The notes beneath the pieces are model-generated. The model was not told where the DNA came from and ran no database searches. It saw only the letters and a program-made list of their open reading frames with translations. The translations under genes and the position numbers were made by a program. From positions 1 through 64,000 of the forward strand of contig NZ_CAKKLP010000009.1 of NCBI RefSeq assembly GCF_918698085.1: DNA of 64,000 bases. The letters run 5' to 3'. Shown one piece after another: positions 28,562 to 37,785 of the stretch (its first letter is position 1; each line of letters begins with the position of its first letter). The stretch comes from Chryseobacterium sp. Bi04. GTDB taxonomy: Bacteria > Bacteroidota > Bacteroidia > Flavobacteriales > Weeksellaceae.

Positions 28562-29617
28562 TTATAAATAGATTACTTTTTCTTCTTTTGTACTTTTTAG
28601 AGAGGCATCTATAATTTTCATATTCTGAATAACTTCTCTTCCCGGAGAAGGTAAAGCATATCCAAATACAATGTGCTCATAGATCTGTTGGTAGTAATTC
28701 ATATAATTTCCGGCTTCGCTTGAAGTTACAATTCTTTCGGTTTCAGAATTTTCGTTCAGGAAATTTAAAATTCCATCCGGCTGTTTTAATGGTTTCACCC
28801 ATTCCTTTCCATACACCGGAATAGCACCTGCTACCAATTCATTTTCCTGATTATCGGTTCTCTCCTGTAAGAAACTGCCCTTATCCCCATGTATACTATA
28901 GGCATTATGAGCTTCTTTACTGAAAACTGAAGATTTTAATCTAACTCTTAGATCATTTTTGTAAAATAAAAGAATCTCAAAATAATCATTTGCAAAATCT
29001 GGTCCTTTCATAGAGAATACATCAGCAAAAAGCTTCTCAGGATATCCGAAGTATTGCACAGCCTGGTCTACAAGGTGAGCCCCAAGATCATGAAGAGAAC
29101 CCGAACCTATCTGATGAGGATTTTCTTTATGCTGCTTCCCACTGGGTGTTGTCCGGAATCTGTCGAAACGAATTTCAGCTTCTTTAACAGACCCTAGTTT
29201 TCCATCTTTTAAAATTTTCTGTACCTGCAAAAAATCACGGTCAAATCTTCTGTTCTGGTATACACTTAGAAAAAGACCTTTTTCTTCAGCCAGTTTCACC
29301 AGTTCTTCAGCTTCTTCAACATTGACAGTAAATGGTTTTTCAACAATAATATTTTTACCTGCTTCCAATGCCATTTTTGCATACTCATAATGCGTCTGAA
29401 CCGGGGTATTGATTACCACCAATTCTATATCTGCACTTTGAAGCATCTCTTCTACCGACCGATAAATAGTAGCTTCAGGATATTTTTCTTTGGATTCTTC
29501 TTTGCTTCTTTCTACTACAGCAGAAATAAAAAATCCGGGATGTTCCTTTAAAAAAGGAGCGTGAAACACTTTTCCACTCATTCCAAAGGCACATAGCCCT
29601 GCTTTTACCAATTGCAT
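28562..29617 (-). CDS. Gfo/Idh/MocA-family oxidoreductase
   Basis: 351 residues. An N-terminal Rossmann fold (CAFGMSGKVFHAPFL, about 8-22) binds NAD(P); the family signature VEKPFTVNVEEAEELVKLA lies near 92, with the catalytic Lys in EKP. The C-terminal half is the alpha/beta substrate domain (GSGSLHDLGAHLVDQAVQYF near 172). The enzyme oxidises or reduces a sugar, inositol or imine-type substrate in the cytosol; which one is not visible. It is transcribed alone, converging on the ABC-F gene. Confidence 0.85.
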   Translation of the reverse strand: MQLVKAGLCAFGMSGKVFHAPFLKEHPGFFISAVVERSKEESKEKYPEATIYRSVEEMLQSADIELVVINTPVQTHYEYAKMALEAGKNIIVEKPFTVNVEEAEELVKLAEEKGLFLSVYQNRRFDRDFLQVQKILKDGKLGSVKEAEIRFDRFRTTPSGKQHKENPHQIGSGSLHDLGAHLVDQAVQYFGYPEKLFADVFSMKGPDFANDYFEILLFYKNDLRVRLKSSVFSKEAHNAYSIHGDKGSFLQERTDNQENELVAGAIPVYGKEWVKPLKQPDGILNFLNENSETERIVTSSEAGNYMNYYQQIYEHIVFGYALPSPGREVIQNMKIIDASLKSTKEEKVIYL

Positions 29618-29710
29618 AATTTTATTTTTATAACAAATATATTCATAAAAAGCTCCTTATTGTCTATCCACAGGAACAATAACAATAAAACACAGATAAG
29701 TGATTTAATT

Positions 29711-29728
29711 ATATGATAAAAATCATAT
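29711..29728. promoter_or_regulatory. Palindromic operator candidate before the siderophore receptor
   Basis: A perfect inverted repeat, ATATGAT-AAAA-ATCATAT, lies about 30 bp upstream of the promoter box and 73 bp before the receptor ATG. The symmetry and position suit a metal-responsive repressor such as Fur, but it is not a canonical Fur box. Confidence 0.45.
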
Positions 29729-29758
29729 ATTAATTTTTATCTATTCTAAACAAATACT

Positions 29759-29766
29759 TACTTTTG
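29759..29766 (+). promoter_or_regulatory. Promoter -7 box of the siderophore receptor
   Basis: TACTTTTG fits TAnnTTTG and lies about 35 bp before the ATG. The -33 region is T-rich with no clear TTG. Confidence 0.45.
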
Positions 29767-29800
29767 CGGCTTATTTAAAACTGTTCTACATAAAAATAAA

Positions 29801-32086
29801 ATGAAAAAACAATTACTTTCTTTAGGGCTTTTGTTTACTGCTGTATCTTTGAGTGCACAGCTGAAAAATGCTGAAGCAGATACTATCAGAACCCAGACTA
29901 TTGAAGACATTAATCTTCACAAAACGGGAAATCCTAACCAGGCAAGATCATTATCCACAAAATCTAACCTGACGGTAATGGAAAATCCGCAGGCCATTGC
30001 CATTGTAACTCATGAGATCATTGAGCAACAGCAGGCAAAACAGCTGAGTGATGTTCTTCAAAATGTTAATGGAATGTATGTGACTTCCTCGAGAGGTAAT
30101 TCTCAGGACAGCTTTGGTGGGCGTGGTTTCATTTTAGGAAATGACAATATTTTTAAGAATGGTTCAAGAATAAATAGTGGCGTTTTTCCCGAAGTAAGCG
30201 GTCTGGAAAGAGTAGAAGTTTTAAAAGGAGCTAATGCAATGCTTTTTGGTAATACAGCTGCTGGTGGTGTTATCAATATGATTACCAAAAAACCTAAATT
30301 CAATTTTGGTGGAAGTGTAGGGCTGAATGGTGGAAGCTGGAATTCATATAAACCAACAGTTGATATCTATGGACCTTTATCCAAAAATATTGCATTCAGA
30401 ATAAATGGTGCCTATGAGCATGCTGAAAGTTTCAGAGATATTGTAGAATCAGAGAAATATTACTTCAATCCTTCGTTCTTATTTAATTTAAGTGATAAAT
30501 CTCAATTAATTGTTGAGGCAGATTATCTTAAAAATAATTTTACTCCGGATTTCGGGATTGGATCTATTACTGAAAAAAACCAAAGCTATAGATTGAATGA
30601 TGCAGTTTCCAGAAACACCTTCTTCGGAACTGACTGGCAATATCAAGATGTACAGCAAGCTTCTACGAACGTAACCTTTAATCATCAGTTTAACGAAAGA
30701 TGGTCTTTGAACGCTACTGCTTCTTACCAAAACTATACTAAAGATTATTTCTCTTCTGAAAGAGTACAATGGATATATGACACTAAAGATGCAACTGTAG
30801 ATACTAATAGATTATCCTGGAAAAGACCTTTTGGCAGAACTTACAACGAACAAAATTATACTTCTGCACAAGTAAACATTAACGGTGAATTCAATACAGG
30901 AAAAATCAACCATAAAGTTTTAATTGGTTCAGATGCTGATTATAGCCAGGCGGATGCTTATGCTTATAATATTACAGCTCCTAAAAATCTTCTATATTTA
31001 GATGATCCTTCAACGTGGGGAAGTATTGATATGCCAAATTCTACTCTCAATACAAGAAATAGAATCAATACAAGAAGAATTGGGATCTATGCACAAGATT
31101 TTATCAGCTTAACAAAGCAACTAAAAGTAATTGCAGGGCTAAGATGGTCTTATATAGAAAATATGCCTACGCTGACAACCCGATTTACATTAAATGATAA
31201 AATTGAAGTAGCAAATTCTTCAACGTCTGACAATGCATTTTCTCCAAAAATAGGTTTGGTTTATGCACCGAATGAAAATCTTTCGGTGTTTGCAACTTAT
31301 ACGAATTCGTTTGCTTCAAATGCAGGATATACTTCAGATCAATTTGGTAGTGTAAATACCAACCAACCTGTTACTGATGTTCAAAATCAGTTAACTACTT
31401 TATCAAAACAAAGCATAAAACCTTCAACAGTTGACCAATACGAAATTGGTATCAAAAAGAATTTCTGGAACAATGCTTTAGCAGTTAACTTAACGGCTTA
31501 CCAGATTATGTACAATAATTATTATCAAACATATTGGTTCGCTTCTGGTTCCAACGGAGCACCAGTAAATTCCACAGATACTAATCTGAAGGAATTTTCA
31601 GGAAATATGAGAAGCCGTGGGGTAGAATTAGACATTACAGGAAATCCTACAGAAAACTTATCTATAATCGGAGGTTTTTCTTATAACAATTCCGTTTACA
31701 TTGATACTCCTGAAAAGGGATATGTTGAAAATCAAAGACTGGTAAGAACACCTGCTACAACAGCGAACGCTTCCGTTTTCTATAAATTTACAAACTATGT
31801 AAAAGGCTTAAAAATCGGAGCTGGAATTTATTACATCGGAGACAGAATCGCTGGATGGAATGATTCAAAATCTACAAACGCAAGTAGAAACAACGTGAGT
31901 AGAATGTTTGATTTAAAAGACTACACAACTGTTTCTTTATCTGTAGGCTACGAGTGGAATAAGTTCTCTATCCAAGGGAAAGTGGGTAACTTGTTTGATG
32001 TTGTAAACTACAACGTTCACGAGAATTATTCTGTAAACCCGATTACGCCGAGAAATTATTATTTTACATTGACGTACAAACTTTAG
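29801..32086 (+). CDS. TonB-dependent siderophore receptor
   Basis: 761 residues with a signal peptide (MKKQLLSLGLLFTAVSLSAQ). The plug domain has NPQAIAIVTHEIIEQQQAKQ (about 62-80) and GLERVEVLKGANAMLFGN (about 132-149), characteristic of FhuA/FpvA-type siderophore receptors; no carboxypeptidase-like repeat is present, unlike SusC. The barrel ends NYYFTLTYKL. It imports a ferric siderophore of unknown identity, driven by TonB. The PepSY-type membrane gene lies 88 bp downstream, and a palindrome lies upstream, together suggesting iron control. Confidence 0.9.
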   Translation: MKKQLLSLGLLFTAVSLSAQLKNAEADTIRTQTIEDINLHKTGNPNQARSLSTKSNLTVMENPQAIAIVTHEIIEQQQAKQLSDVLQNVNGMYVTSSRGNSQDSFGGRGFILGNDNIFKNGSRINSGVFPEVSGLERVEVLKGANAMLFGNTAAGGVINMITKKPKFNFGGSVGLNGGSWNSYKPTVDIYGPLSKNIAFRINGAYEHAESFRDIVESEKYYFNPSFLFNLSDKSQLIVEADYLKNNFTPDFGIGSITEKNQSYRLNDAVSRNTFFGTDWQYQDVQQASTNVTFNHQFNERWSLNATASYQNYTKDYFSSERVQWIYDTKDATVDTNRLSWKRPFGRTYNEQNYTSAQVNINGEFNTGKINHKVLIGSDADYSQADAYAYNITAPKNLLYLDDPSTWGSIDMPNSTLNTRNRINTRRIGIYAQDFISLTKQLKVIAGLRWSYIENMPTLTTRFTLNDKIEVANSSTSDNAFSPKIGLVYAPNENLSVFATYTNSFASNAGYTSDQFGSVNTNQPVTDVQNQLTTLSKQSIKPSTVDQYEIGIKKNFWNNALAVNLTAYQIMYNNYYQTYWFASGSNGAPVNSTDTNLKEFSGNMRSRGVELDITGNPTENLSIIGGFSYNNSVYIDTPEKGYVENQRLVRTPATTANASVFYKFTNYVKGLKIGAGIYYIGDRIAGWNDSKSTNASRNNVSRMFDLKDYTTVSLSVGYEWNKFSIQGKVGNLFDVVNYNVHENYSVNPITPRNYYFTLTYKL

Positions 32087-32174
32087 AAATAAGTAAACAT
32101 TTATTTCTCAACTCAAATGGAAATTGCATTTTTGCAGTTTCCACTTTTGAAATTTAAAAAACAAACTATATAAT

Positions 32175-32690
32175 ATGGATAAGATTAAAGACACAAGAAG
32201 TTTCATGAGGGTTACACACCGTTACCTTGGATATTTTCTTGCAGGAATTATGGCTGTGTATGCAGTAAGCGGAATTCTGCTTGTATATAGAGATACAGAC
32301 TTTTTGAAGAATGAAAAAAAATATGACAAAACCGTACCTGCCCATCTTTCAGAGAAGGAACTTGGAAAAGAATTGAAAATTAAAGGTCTGGAAGTTGAAA
32401 AAACAGAAGGAAATATTCTTCATTTTAAGCAGGGAACTTATGACAGCACAACAGGTAAAGCTCAATATGCAAAAAAAGAACTTCCGTTTGTACTGGATAA
32501 AATGGTAAAACTTCATAAATCCCAATCCAAAGATGCAATCTCCCCTTTAAACGTATTTTTCGGAGTTGCTCTTTTCTTCTTTGTTATCTCAAGCTTCTGG
32601 ATGTTTAATCCTAAAACTAAAGCTTTCAAACGAGGAATAAAATTTACGATTGCAGGATTAATTATATCCGTGATACTTCTGTTCATCTAA
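32175..32690 (+). CDS. PepSY-associated membrane protein
   Basis: 171 residues with three hydrophobic segments (about 18-38, 122-140, 150-170) and a soluble middle. The N-terminal RVTHRYLGYFLAGIMAVYA resembles the first helix of PepSY-TM proteins, with His15 as a possible heme ligand. Such proteins often accompany siderophore receptors and are thought to help ferric reduction or handling. It is much shorter than four-helix PepSY reductases. The arrangement suggests co-transcription with the receptor. Confidence 0.7.
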   Translation: MDKIKDTRSFMRVTHRYLGYFLAGIMAVYAVSGILLVYRDTDFLKNEKKYDKTVPAHLSEKELGKELKIKGLEVEKTEGNILHFKQGTYDSTTGKAQYAKKELPFVLDKMVKLHKSQSKDAISPLNVFFGVALFFFVISSFWMFNPKTKAFKRGIKFTIAGLIISVILLFI

Positions 32691-32975
32691 AGAAGAAAGT
32701 TAAAATCTGAATACTTGTTATTATGATCTCAACAAATAACTAGTAAAAAGAGAATAGATATTTTTTTTAAAATTAATTATATTCAATTTAGTACCATTCT
32801 TTTTACGTAATATAATTGCGAAATATTCATTAATTATGTTAAAAAAATTAATTCTATCTTATTGATATCGTTAACAATAATTTTGAAAAATTATCTAAAA
32901 TTAGGAGTCTGGCACATTTATTGTTTTTTCTATAATTCGTGAATAATAAACATTTAATTATTAAAATAATAAATT

Positions 32976-33566
32976 ATGAAAAAACTTATTTTAACAGGGA
33001 TATTAGCCGTAGCAGGCTTAACAGCAACTGCAAACGCTCAGATTCAAAAAGGTAATTGGATGGTAGGTGGTAACCTTGCAGGCGCCAACTTCGGTTTAAA
33101 TAAAGGAGGTGGTTATGATTTCAATATTCAGCCGAAAGGAGCTTACTTTATTGAAGACAATATTGCTATTGGGGGTTATGTAGATTTAGGTTTCAAAGGA
33201 GCTAAAGATGCACCCACTACTTTCACGTATAACGTAGGAGCATTAGGACGTTACTACCTTAATCCGGGAGAGCAGGGAGTAAGCAATCTTTTACACCACG
33301 GAAGATGGTTCTTAGAAGGTAATTTAGGTGTAGGAGGAACATCAATCTCTAAAGGAGGTTCTTCTTCTAACGGACTTAACTTCGGATTTGGTCCTGGTTA
33401 TTCATATTTCATTACGCCAAACATCGGTTTAGAAGGATTGGTGAAATATGACGCTAACGCAGGATTCGGAAGTGGAGGTTATACCAACAAAATTACTTTT
33501 GGTCTAGGATTCCAGATTTATCTTCCAACATCTAAAGGAAAACAAATCATCAACGACGTTAAGTAA
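32976..33566 (+). CDS. Small outer-membrane beta-barrel protein
   Basis: 196 residues with a signal peptide ending NANAQ (about residue 22). The mature part is glycine-rich with alternating strands (GNWMVGGNLAGANFGLN, GYDFNIQPKGAYFI, NIAIGGYVDLGF ... TFGLGFQIYL), matching the OMP_b-brl family of eight-stranded barrels. Such proteins are usually structural or adhesive; no specific role can be assigned. Isolated, with its own strong terminator. Confidence 0.8.
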   Translation: MKKLILTGILAVAGLTATANAQIQKGNWMVGGNLAGANFGLNKGGGYDFNIQPKGAYFIEDNIAIGGYVDLGFKGAKDAPTTFTYNVGALGRYYLNPGEQGVSNLLHHGRWFLEGNLGVGGTSISKGGSSSNGLNFGFGPGYSYFITPNIGLEGLVKYDANAGFGSGGYTNKITFGLGFQIYLPTSKGKQIINDVK

Positions 33567-33590
33567 TCACTGAAATACTTATAAAAATTG

Positions 33591-33622
33591 AAAGCGCCCT
33601 GAAATTATTTCAGGGCGCTTTT
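33591..33622 (+). terminator. Intrinsic terminator after the barrel gene
   Basis: AAGCGCCCTGAAA and TTTCAGGGCGCTT form a 13-bp GC-rich stem followed by TTTT. It lies between convergent genes and has an A-run on the other side, so it may be bidirectional. Confidence 0.9.
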
Positions 33623-33659
33623 CGTACAAATAAAACTAAACTATAAAAAATCAAATAAA

Positions 33660-34295
33660 TCATATATTGGGTTGGGGCGTATATCTCAGATAAGGTTTTA
33701 TTACTGTAACTCCTTTGGGGAATTTTTCCCTGGCTTCTTCTGTAGATATTGCAGGTGGTATAATAACGTCATCACCATACTTCCAGTTAACAGGTGTAGC
33801 GACTTGATGGCTATCTGTAAGCTGTAAAGAATCCAACACTCTCAGTATTTCATTAAAATTTCTGCCCGTTGATGCGGGATAGGTAATAATGAGCCTCACT
33901 TTTTTTGCAGGATCAATGATCAGTAGAGAGCGGACTGTAGCTGTAGCAGAGGCATTCGGATGAATAAAATCATACAGCTCTGACACCTTTCTGTCTTTAT
34001 CAGCAATAATAGGAAACTGTAAGTCTGTATTTTGGGTCTCATTAATATCCTTAATCCAGTTTTGATGATCTTCTACTTCATCCACACTCAGGGCGATCAC
34101 CTTTGTTCCTCTTTCAGCAAATTCGGCCTGCAGCCTGGATGTGTAGCCTAGCTCTGTAGTGCAAACCGGAGTATAGTCTGCCGGATGTGAAAATAAAATT
34201 CCCCATGAATCTCCAAGATAATCATAGAAGTTGATATCTCCTAAAGATGAAACTGCCTGAAAGTTTGGCGCTGTATCTCCTAATCTGATTGACAT
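33660..34295 (-). CDS. 1-Cys peroxiredoxin (Prx6 type)
   Basis: 211 residues. The peroxidatic Cys45 lies in FSHPADYTPVCTTELG, the Prx signature, and there is no other Cys in the protein, so it is a 1-Cys enzyme. The long C-terminal extension (about 155-211, VNWKYGDDVIIPPAISTEE ... YLRYTPQP) is typical of the Prx6 class. It reduces hydrogen peroxide and organic hydroperoxides in the cytosol with an external reductant. It diverges from the mechanosensitive channel remnant across a 90-bp gap. Confidence 0.92.
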   Translation of the reverse strand: MSIRLGDTAPNFQAVSSLGDINFYDYLGDSWGILFSHPADYTPVCTTELGYTSRLQAEFAERGTKVIALSVDEVEDHQNWIKDINETQNTDLQFPIIADKDRKVSELYDFIHPNASATATVRSLLIIDPAKKVRLIITYPASTGRNFNEILRVLDSLQLTDSHQVATPVNWKYGDDVIIPPAISTEEAREKFPKGVTVIKPYLRYTPQPNI

Positions 34296-34386
34296 ATTAT
34301 TCGCGTTTGTTAGTCTACAAATTTAGTAGACTTTTTGGAACTAACAAAATTTTTCTTGAAAATTTATATCTTTATTAAAAAAATTC

Positions 34387-35271
34387 ATGCAGAAAACAGG
34401 GCTCAGCTATATAGAATTGGTATATAAAGTATTGGAAAACTGGTATATAACATTTGCCGAACTTACTCCCAAACTTATTGTCGGGATTTTAGTATTTACT
34501 TTTTTCCTGATAACAAGTAAGTATTTAAGTGTAATTGCCGTAAAATTATTCCATCGGTTCTTCCCTAAAAGCAAAAAAGAGAGTTCTTTAGTTACTTTGA
34601 TTGGAATATTCAGATTTCTGATTATGATGCTTGGAACCTTTATTTCGCTTGAGATTATGGGCTTTAGTGGCTTCCTTTAGAAGTTTATCGGAAGTTTGGG
34701 AGTGGCAGGGGTTATCGCAGGGGTCGCTTTGAAAGATCTTGTTTCAAGTATTTTTTCAGGAATGCTTATTGGAATTGATAAGGCCTTTAAGGTGGGAGAT
34801 TATATTACCATTGGTACCCACTCCGGAACAGTACAGGAAATTGGTTTTTTAACTACAAAGATCCTTACTGATGATGGGAAAAAAGCATACATTCCCAATC
34901 AGATCGTTTTTAATGCACCATTCTATAATATTACAGCATCTCCGCAGCGCAGAATTATCCTGAATTTTGAGATTCCTGCTGATGAAGATATCAGTAAGGC
35001 ACAGAAAAGCATTCTGGATGTTATTAAGAGCCTTGATAATGTGGACAAACTGGATACTGCTGAGGTAATTTTCACAGATTTGAAGCAGGGTTCATTTAAT
35101 CTTCAGGTAAAATTCTGGATAAAAATAGGTGCCAATCTAGCCCAGGTAAAAAGTAAAGCTTATTTAGGTATTAAAGAACGTTTTGATGTGGATAAAATCC
35201 AGCTGGTCACTCCTACAAGTATCAGTATTACCAATGGAGAAACTAATGTAACTGAGAATCAGGATAAATAA
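34387..35271 (+). pseudogene. MscS-family mechanosensitive channel, interrupted by an in-frame stop
   Basis: One reading frame of 295 codons is broken at codon 98 by a TAG (34678-34680). Before it lie two membrane helices (FAELTPKLIVGILVFTFFLI and FRFLIMMLGTFISLEI); after it comes FIGSLGVAGVIAGVALKD, the pore helix of MscS, then the beta domain (DYITIGTHSGTVQEIGF). The frame is intact on both sides, so a single base change (for example TGG or AAG to TAG) is enough. Translation could restart at TTG 34696 but would lack the first helices. Pseudogene, sequencing error or suppression cannot be distinguished here. Confidence 0.85.
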
Positions 35272-35291
35272 AAAATTCTTTAAAAATGTAA

Positions 35292-35326
35292 AAGACTGCT
35301 TCAACAATTGAAGTAGTCTTTTTTTT
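35292..35326 (+). terminator. Intrinsic terminator after the MscS remnant
   Basis: AAGACTGCTTCAA and TTGAAGTAGTCTT form a 13-bp stem with one mismatch and a CAA loop, then a T-run. Confidence 0.85.
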
Positions 35327-35540
35327 GGAATATTGGATAGACTGGATAAATGCTAAGGCAATAAAGATTTATATACGGTCTGAAAATATTATTAAAACCA
35401 CTTAATTTCTAAAAAAATTTATTTATAGCAAAATTAAGTTCCATTTTTCGACACTTTTTATTTCACTTTCAATAGAATTAATTTTAAATTTCAAAAAAAA
35501 TATAATAGTTTTGCAGCCATTAAAAAAAAACAAATTGTTT

Positions 35541-36836
35541 ATGAAGAAAAAATATTTTATAGCTGTTTTGGCTGTAAACATTCTATTGTTTACTTCTATT
35601 CAATCCTGCATGCATGAAAGTTTAGAAACAGAGATTGTAAATGTTCAGTCTGATCCTGTTTCTTACATTAAAAGTGAATATATGAGAGGTAAGGATATGG
35701 TAGTAGGAAAGCAAGTTGAATGGGAAAAAGCGAGAAAGTATGATGACGGAAAAAATATTATCCTCATTACTGTTCCCATAAAAAACCAAGGAAGCAAAAT
35801 CATTGAAGAGTTAACATTTAGAATTGATAATAATAAAGTTTCCGGACACCTCTGGAAATTTGAATCTGAAAGAGGATTTAATTCATCAGATTACAGCCTT
35901 TCTGCTCATCAAATTATGGAAAAAATGACAGGAACGGCTTCTTATATTGCTTTAGAAGGTTCTATGAGATACAAAATGCAGCTTGTGGATGGTAAATTTA
36001 TTGAAGAAATAGCTTATAGAGATCACGGAGGTATTTTGCCTGGTCGCTGTAAACCCTGTCATGGAGAAATAGATGAAATTGTTATTACTGTTCCTGGAGG
36101 AGGAGGAACAGGTGGAGGTATTGATCCGACGACTAATCCTGGCACTCCAATTCCGGGAGGAGTGGTTGGCCCCACTAATCCACAAAACCCCGATAATCCT
36201 CCAAAAAATGAAGAGCCATGTAAGAAAATAAAACAACAGAAGAACGATCCTAATTATAAGGCAAAAACCGATTATCTTAAATCTAAAACAGGAGCTTCTT
36301 CCGAAAGTGGCTTTAGAGTCGGGAGTCCAGTTCCTGGCTCTGGGCAAACGGAAACGCAATATCAGGAGCTAAGCAACTCACCCGGAACAACTGAACTTAA
36401 TTTTAAAATATTCAATAATACTTTTGGAGCGATGCATTCACATTACGATGGGCTAATTCCTATATTTTCTCCGGGGGATATTAATAACTTCATTCAGCTT
36501 CTTCTTAATGCTAAAGCCAATAATATACCTTTAGATAATGTTTTTTTGACCGTGGTTACAAGTAGTGGAACTTATCAACTCAGAGGGGATGGAATTAATG
36601 CGGATAATTTAAGCCTATATACAACTGCGCAGATTGAAGCATTGAATGAAACATACAAAGATAGGCTGGGAAATGCTAATATTTCAACAGAAAATCTTCA
36701 AAAAGGATTTTTAGAGTTTATGAAAAAACATATGAATATTAATCAGGCTAAACTTTTTGATCTCAGTGATGAGGGAAAAAGTAAAGAACTAAAAACTAAT
36801 GGCACTAATTTAGATAAAGTAGATTGTCCTCAATAA
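35541..36836 (+). CDS. Lipoprotein with JAMM-like HSH...SPGD motif
   Basis: 431 residues from the ATG at 35541. The lipobox is TSIQSC (signal MKKKYFIAVLAVNILLFTSI). The N-terminal domain (about 25-165) is a beta-rich region ending in CKPCHGEI; a Gly/Pro/Asn-rich linker (about 180-225) follows. The C-terminal part has H299-S-H301, then S310-P-G-D313, with Glu285 upstream, resembling the E ... HxH ... SxxD set of JAB/MPN (JAMM) metalloproteases, with eight rather than seven residues between the last His and Ser. Family membership is inference. The next gene starts 11 bp after the stop. Confidence 0.55.
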   Translation: MKKKYFIAVLAVNILLFTSIQSCMHESLETEIVNVQSDPVSYIKSEYMRGKDMVVGKQVEWEKARKYDDGKNIILITVPIKNQGSKIIEELTFRIDNNKVSGHLWKFESERGFNSSDYSLSAHQIMEKMTGTASYIALEGSMRYKMQLVDGKFIEEIAYRDHGGILPGRCKPCHGEIDEIVITVPGGGGTGGGIDPTTNPGTPIPGGVVGPTNPQNPDNPPKNEEPCKKIKQQKNDPNYKAKTDYLKSKTGASSESGFRVGSPVPGSGQTETQYQELSNSPGTTELNFKIFNNTFGAMHSHYDGLIPIFSPGDINNFIQLLLNAKANNIPLDNVFLTVVTSSGTYQLRGDGINADNLSLYTTAQIEALNETYKDRLGNANISTENLQKGFLEFMKKHMNINQAKLFDLSDEGKSKELKTNGTNLDKVDCPQ

Positions 36837-36847
36837 ATAACAATACA

Positions 36848-37435
36848 ATGAAAAAGATAATTATTATATTCTTATTATTTTGCATTAATTTTATTAATGC
36901 TCAACAGACATTACCACTTAATACACCAAAGATAGATATTCCTAATGGAGCATATTATAAAGATTTGGATGGAGAGCTTGATCCTTATGTAGGAGCCTGG
37001 AAAGGTACATGGGACGGAAAAACCCTCTATCTTGAATTAAAAAAAATAAAGAAGAGATATATGTCTAATGATGGAACATATTATGATTCAGATAAAATAG
37101 TGGGTGAGCGAAAGTTAGTATCTTCTAATGGAACTATAGAAATAGACAGGATTTCCAATTTTGATCAGAATGCTCCAGAGTTTTATGGTATTTATCCAAC
37201 AAGAAAGCCTCTTGGACAAAAATCTTTATTTTTTCAGCCTAAAAATATGTGCAATAAAACTGCAGATCTAATTATTATATTTACCAATTCACAAAAAACG
37301 CAGATAAGTTTAGAACTAATAGAAAACCCTGTAACTATTAGTGATATTACCTGCCCTAATTATAATCAGCTTGTAGAGCCTGGAAAAGGTTGGCGTTTTA
37401 ATTTCCCTAAAGACATTGTACTTACAAAACAATAG
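36848..37435 (+). CDS. Small secreted protein, DUF6705-like
   Basis: About 195 residues with a signal peptide (MKKIIIIFLLFCINFINAQ). The mature part has YYKDLDGELDPYVGAWKGTW, then LYLELKKIKKRYM, a pattern I recall from the Chryseobacterium family DUF6705; this name is tentative. The domain looks like a small beta barrel or lipocalin-like fold (GAWKGTW opening). Function unknown. It follows the JAMM-like lipoprotein gene by 11 bp and probably shares its transcript. Confidence 0.6.
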   Translation: MKKIIIIFLLFCINFINAQQTLPLNTPKIDIPNGAYYKDLDGELDPYVGAWKGTWDGKTLYLELKKIKKRYMSNDGTYYDSDKIVGERKLVSSNGTIEIDRISNFDQNAPEFYGIYPTRKPLGQKSLFFQPKNMCNKTADLIIIFTNSQKTQISLELIENPVTISDITCPNYNQLVEPGKGWRFNFPKDIVLTKQ

Positions 37436-37472
37436 AAGTTCTAGTATGTATTCAAAATAGCCTTGTTAATTC

Positions 37473-37514
37473 AGGGCTTTATCGTTTTACTTATATCATA
37501 CCAAAGCCCTTTTT
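37473..37514 (+). terminator. Probable terminator after the DUF6705-like gene
   Basis: AGGGCTTT and AAAGCCCT pair across a 22-nt loop and are followed by TTTTT. The loop is long, so confidence is moderate. Confidence 0.5.
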
Positions 37515-37522
37515 AAGGTTAA

Positions 37523-37651
37523 GGGCGATATTATTTTAAAAGCAATGAAGAAAAGCGAAACTTTCTAAAAGATTTAGATGCTGAAATAAAAGAAAGTAAA
37601 ATATCTGATAATAATCCAATTGAATTAAATCTTCATTCCATAGAAATTTAG
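37523..37651 (+). pseudogene. Possible gene remnant (C-terminal tail)
   Basis: A 42-codon open frame without a start reads like real protein (SNEEKRNFLKDLDAEIKESK, then NNPIELNLHSIEI) and ends in TAG. It may be the 3' end of a lost gene. No homologue is recognised. The rest of the gap to sucC (37436-37785) holds only terminators. Confidence 0.3.
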
Positions 37652-37732
37652 ACAACCACTTATTAAAGTACCAGGTTCTTTACGCCTTAAAAAACAGCTT
37701 ACAATTTAATATTTTTTGCCGCTTTAAAAGAA

Positions 37733-37762
37733 AAAAAACCGTTCCAAAAATGAAACGGTTTT
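37733..37762 (-). terminator. Intrinsic terminator after sucC
   Basis: AAAACCGTTCC and GAAACGGTTTT pair around a six-nt loop; on the minus strand a run of eight T follows, right after the sucC stop. Confidence 0.85.
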
Positions 37763-37785
37763 CTATTTTATATAAAAATTTCAGA

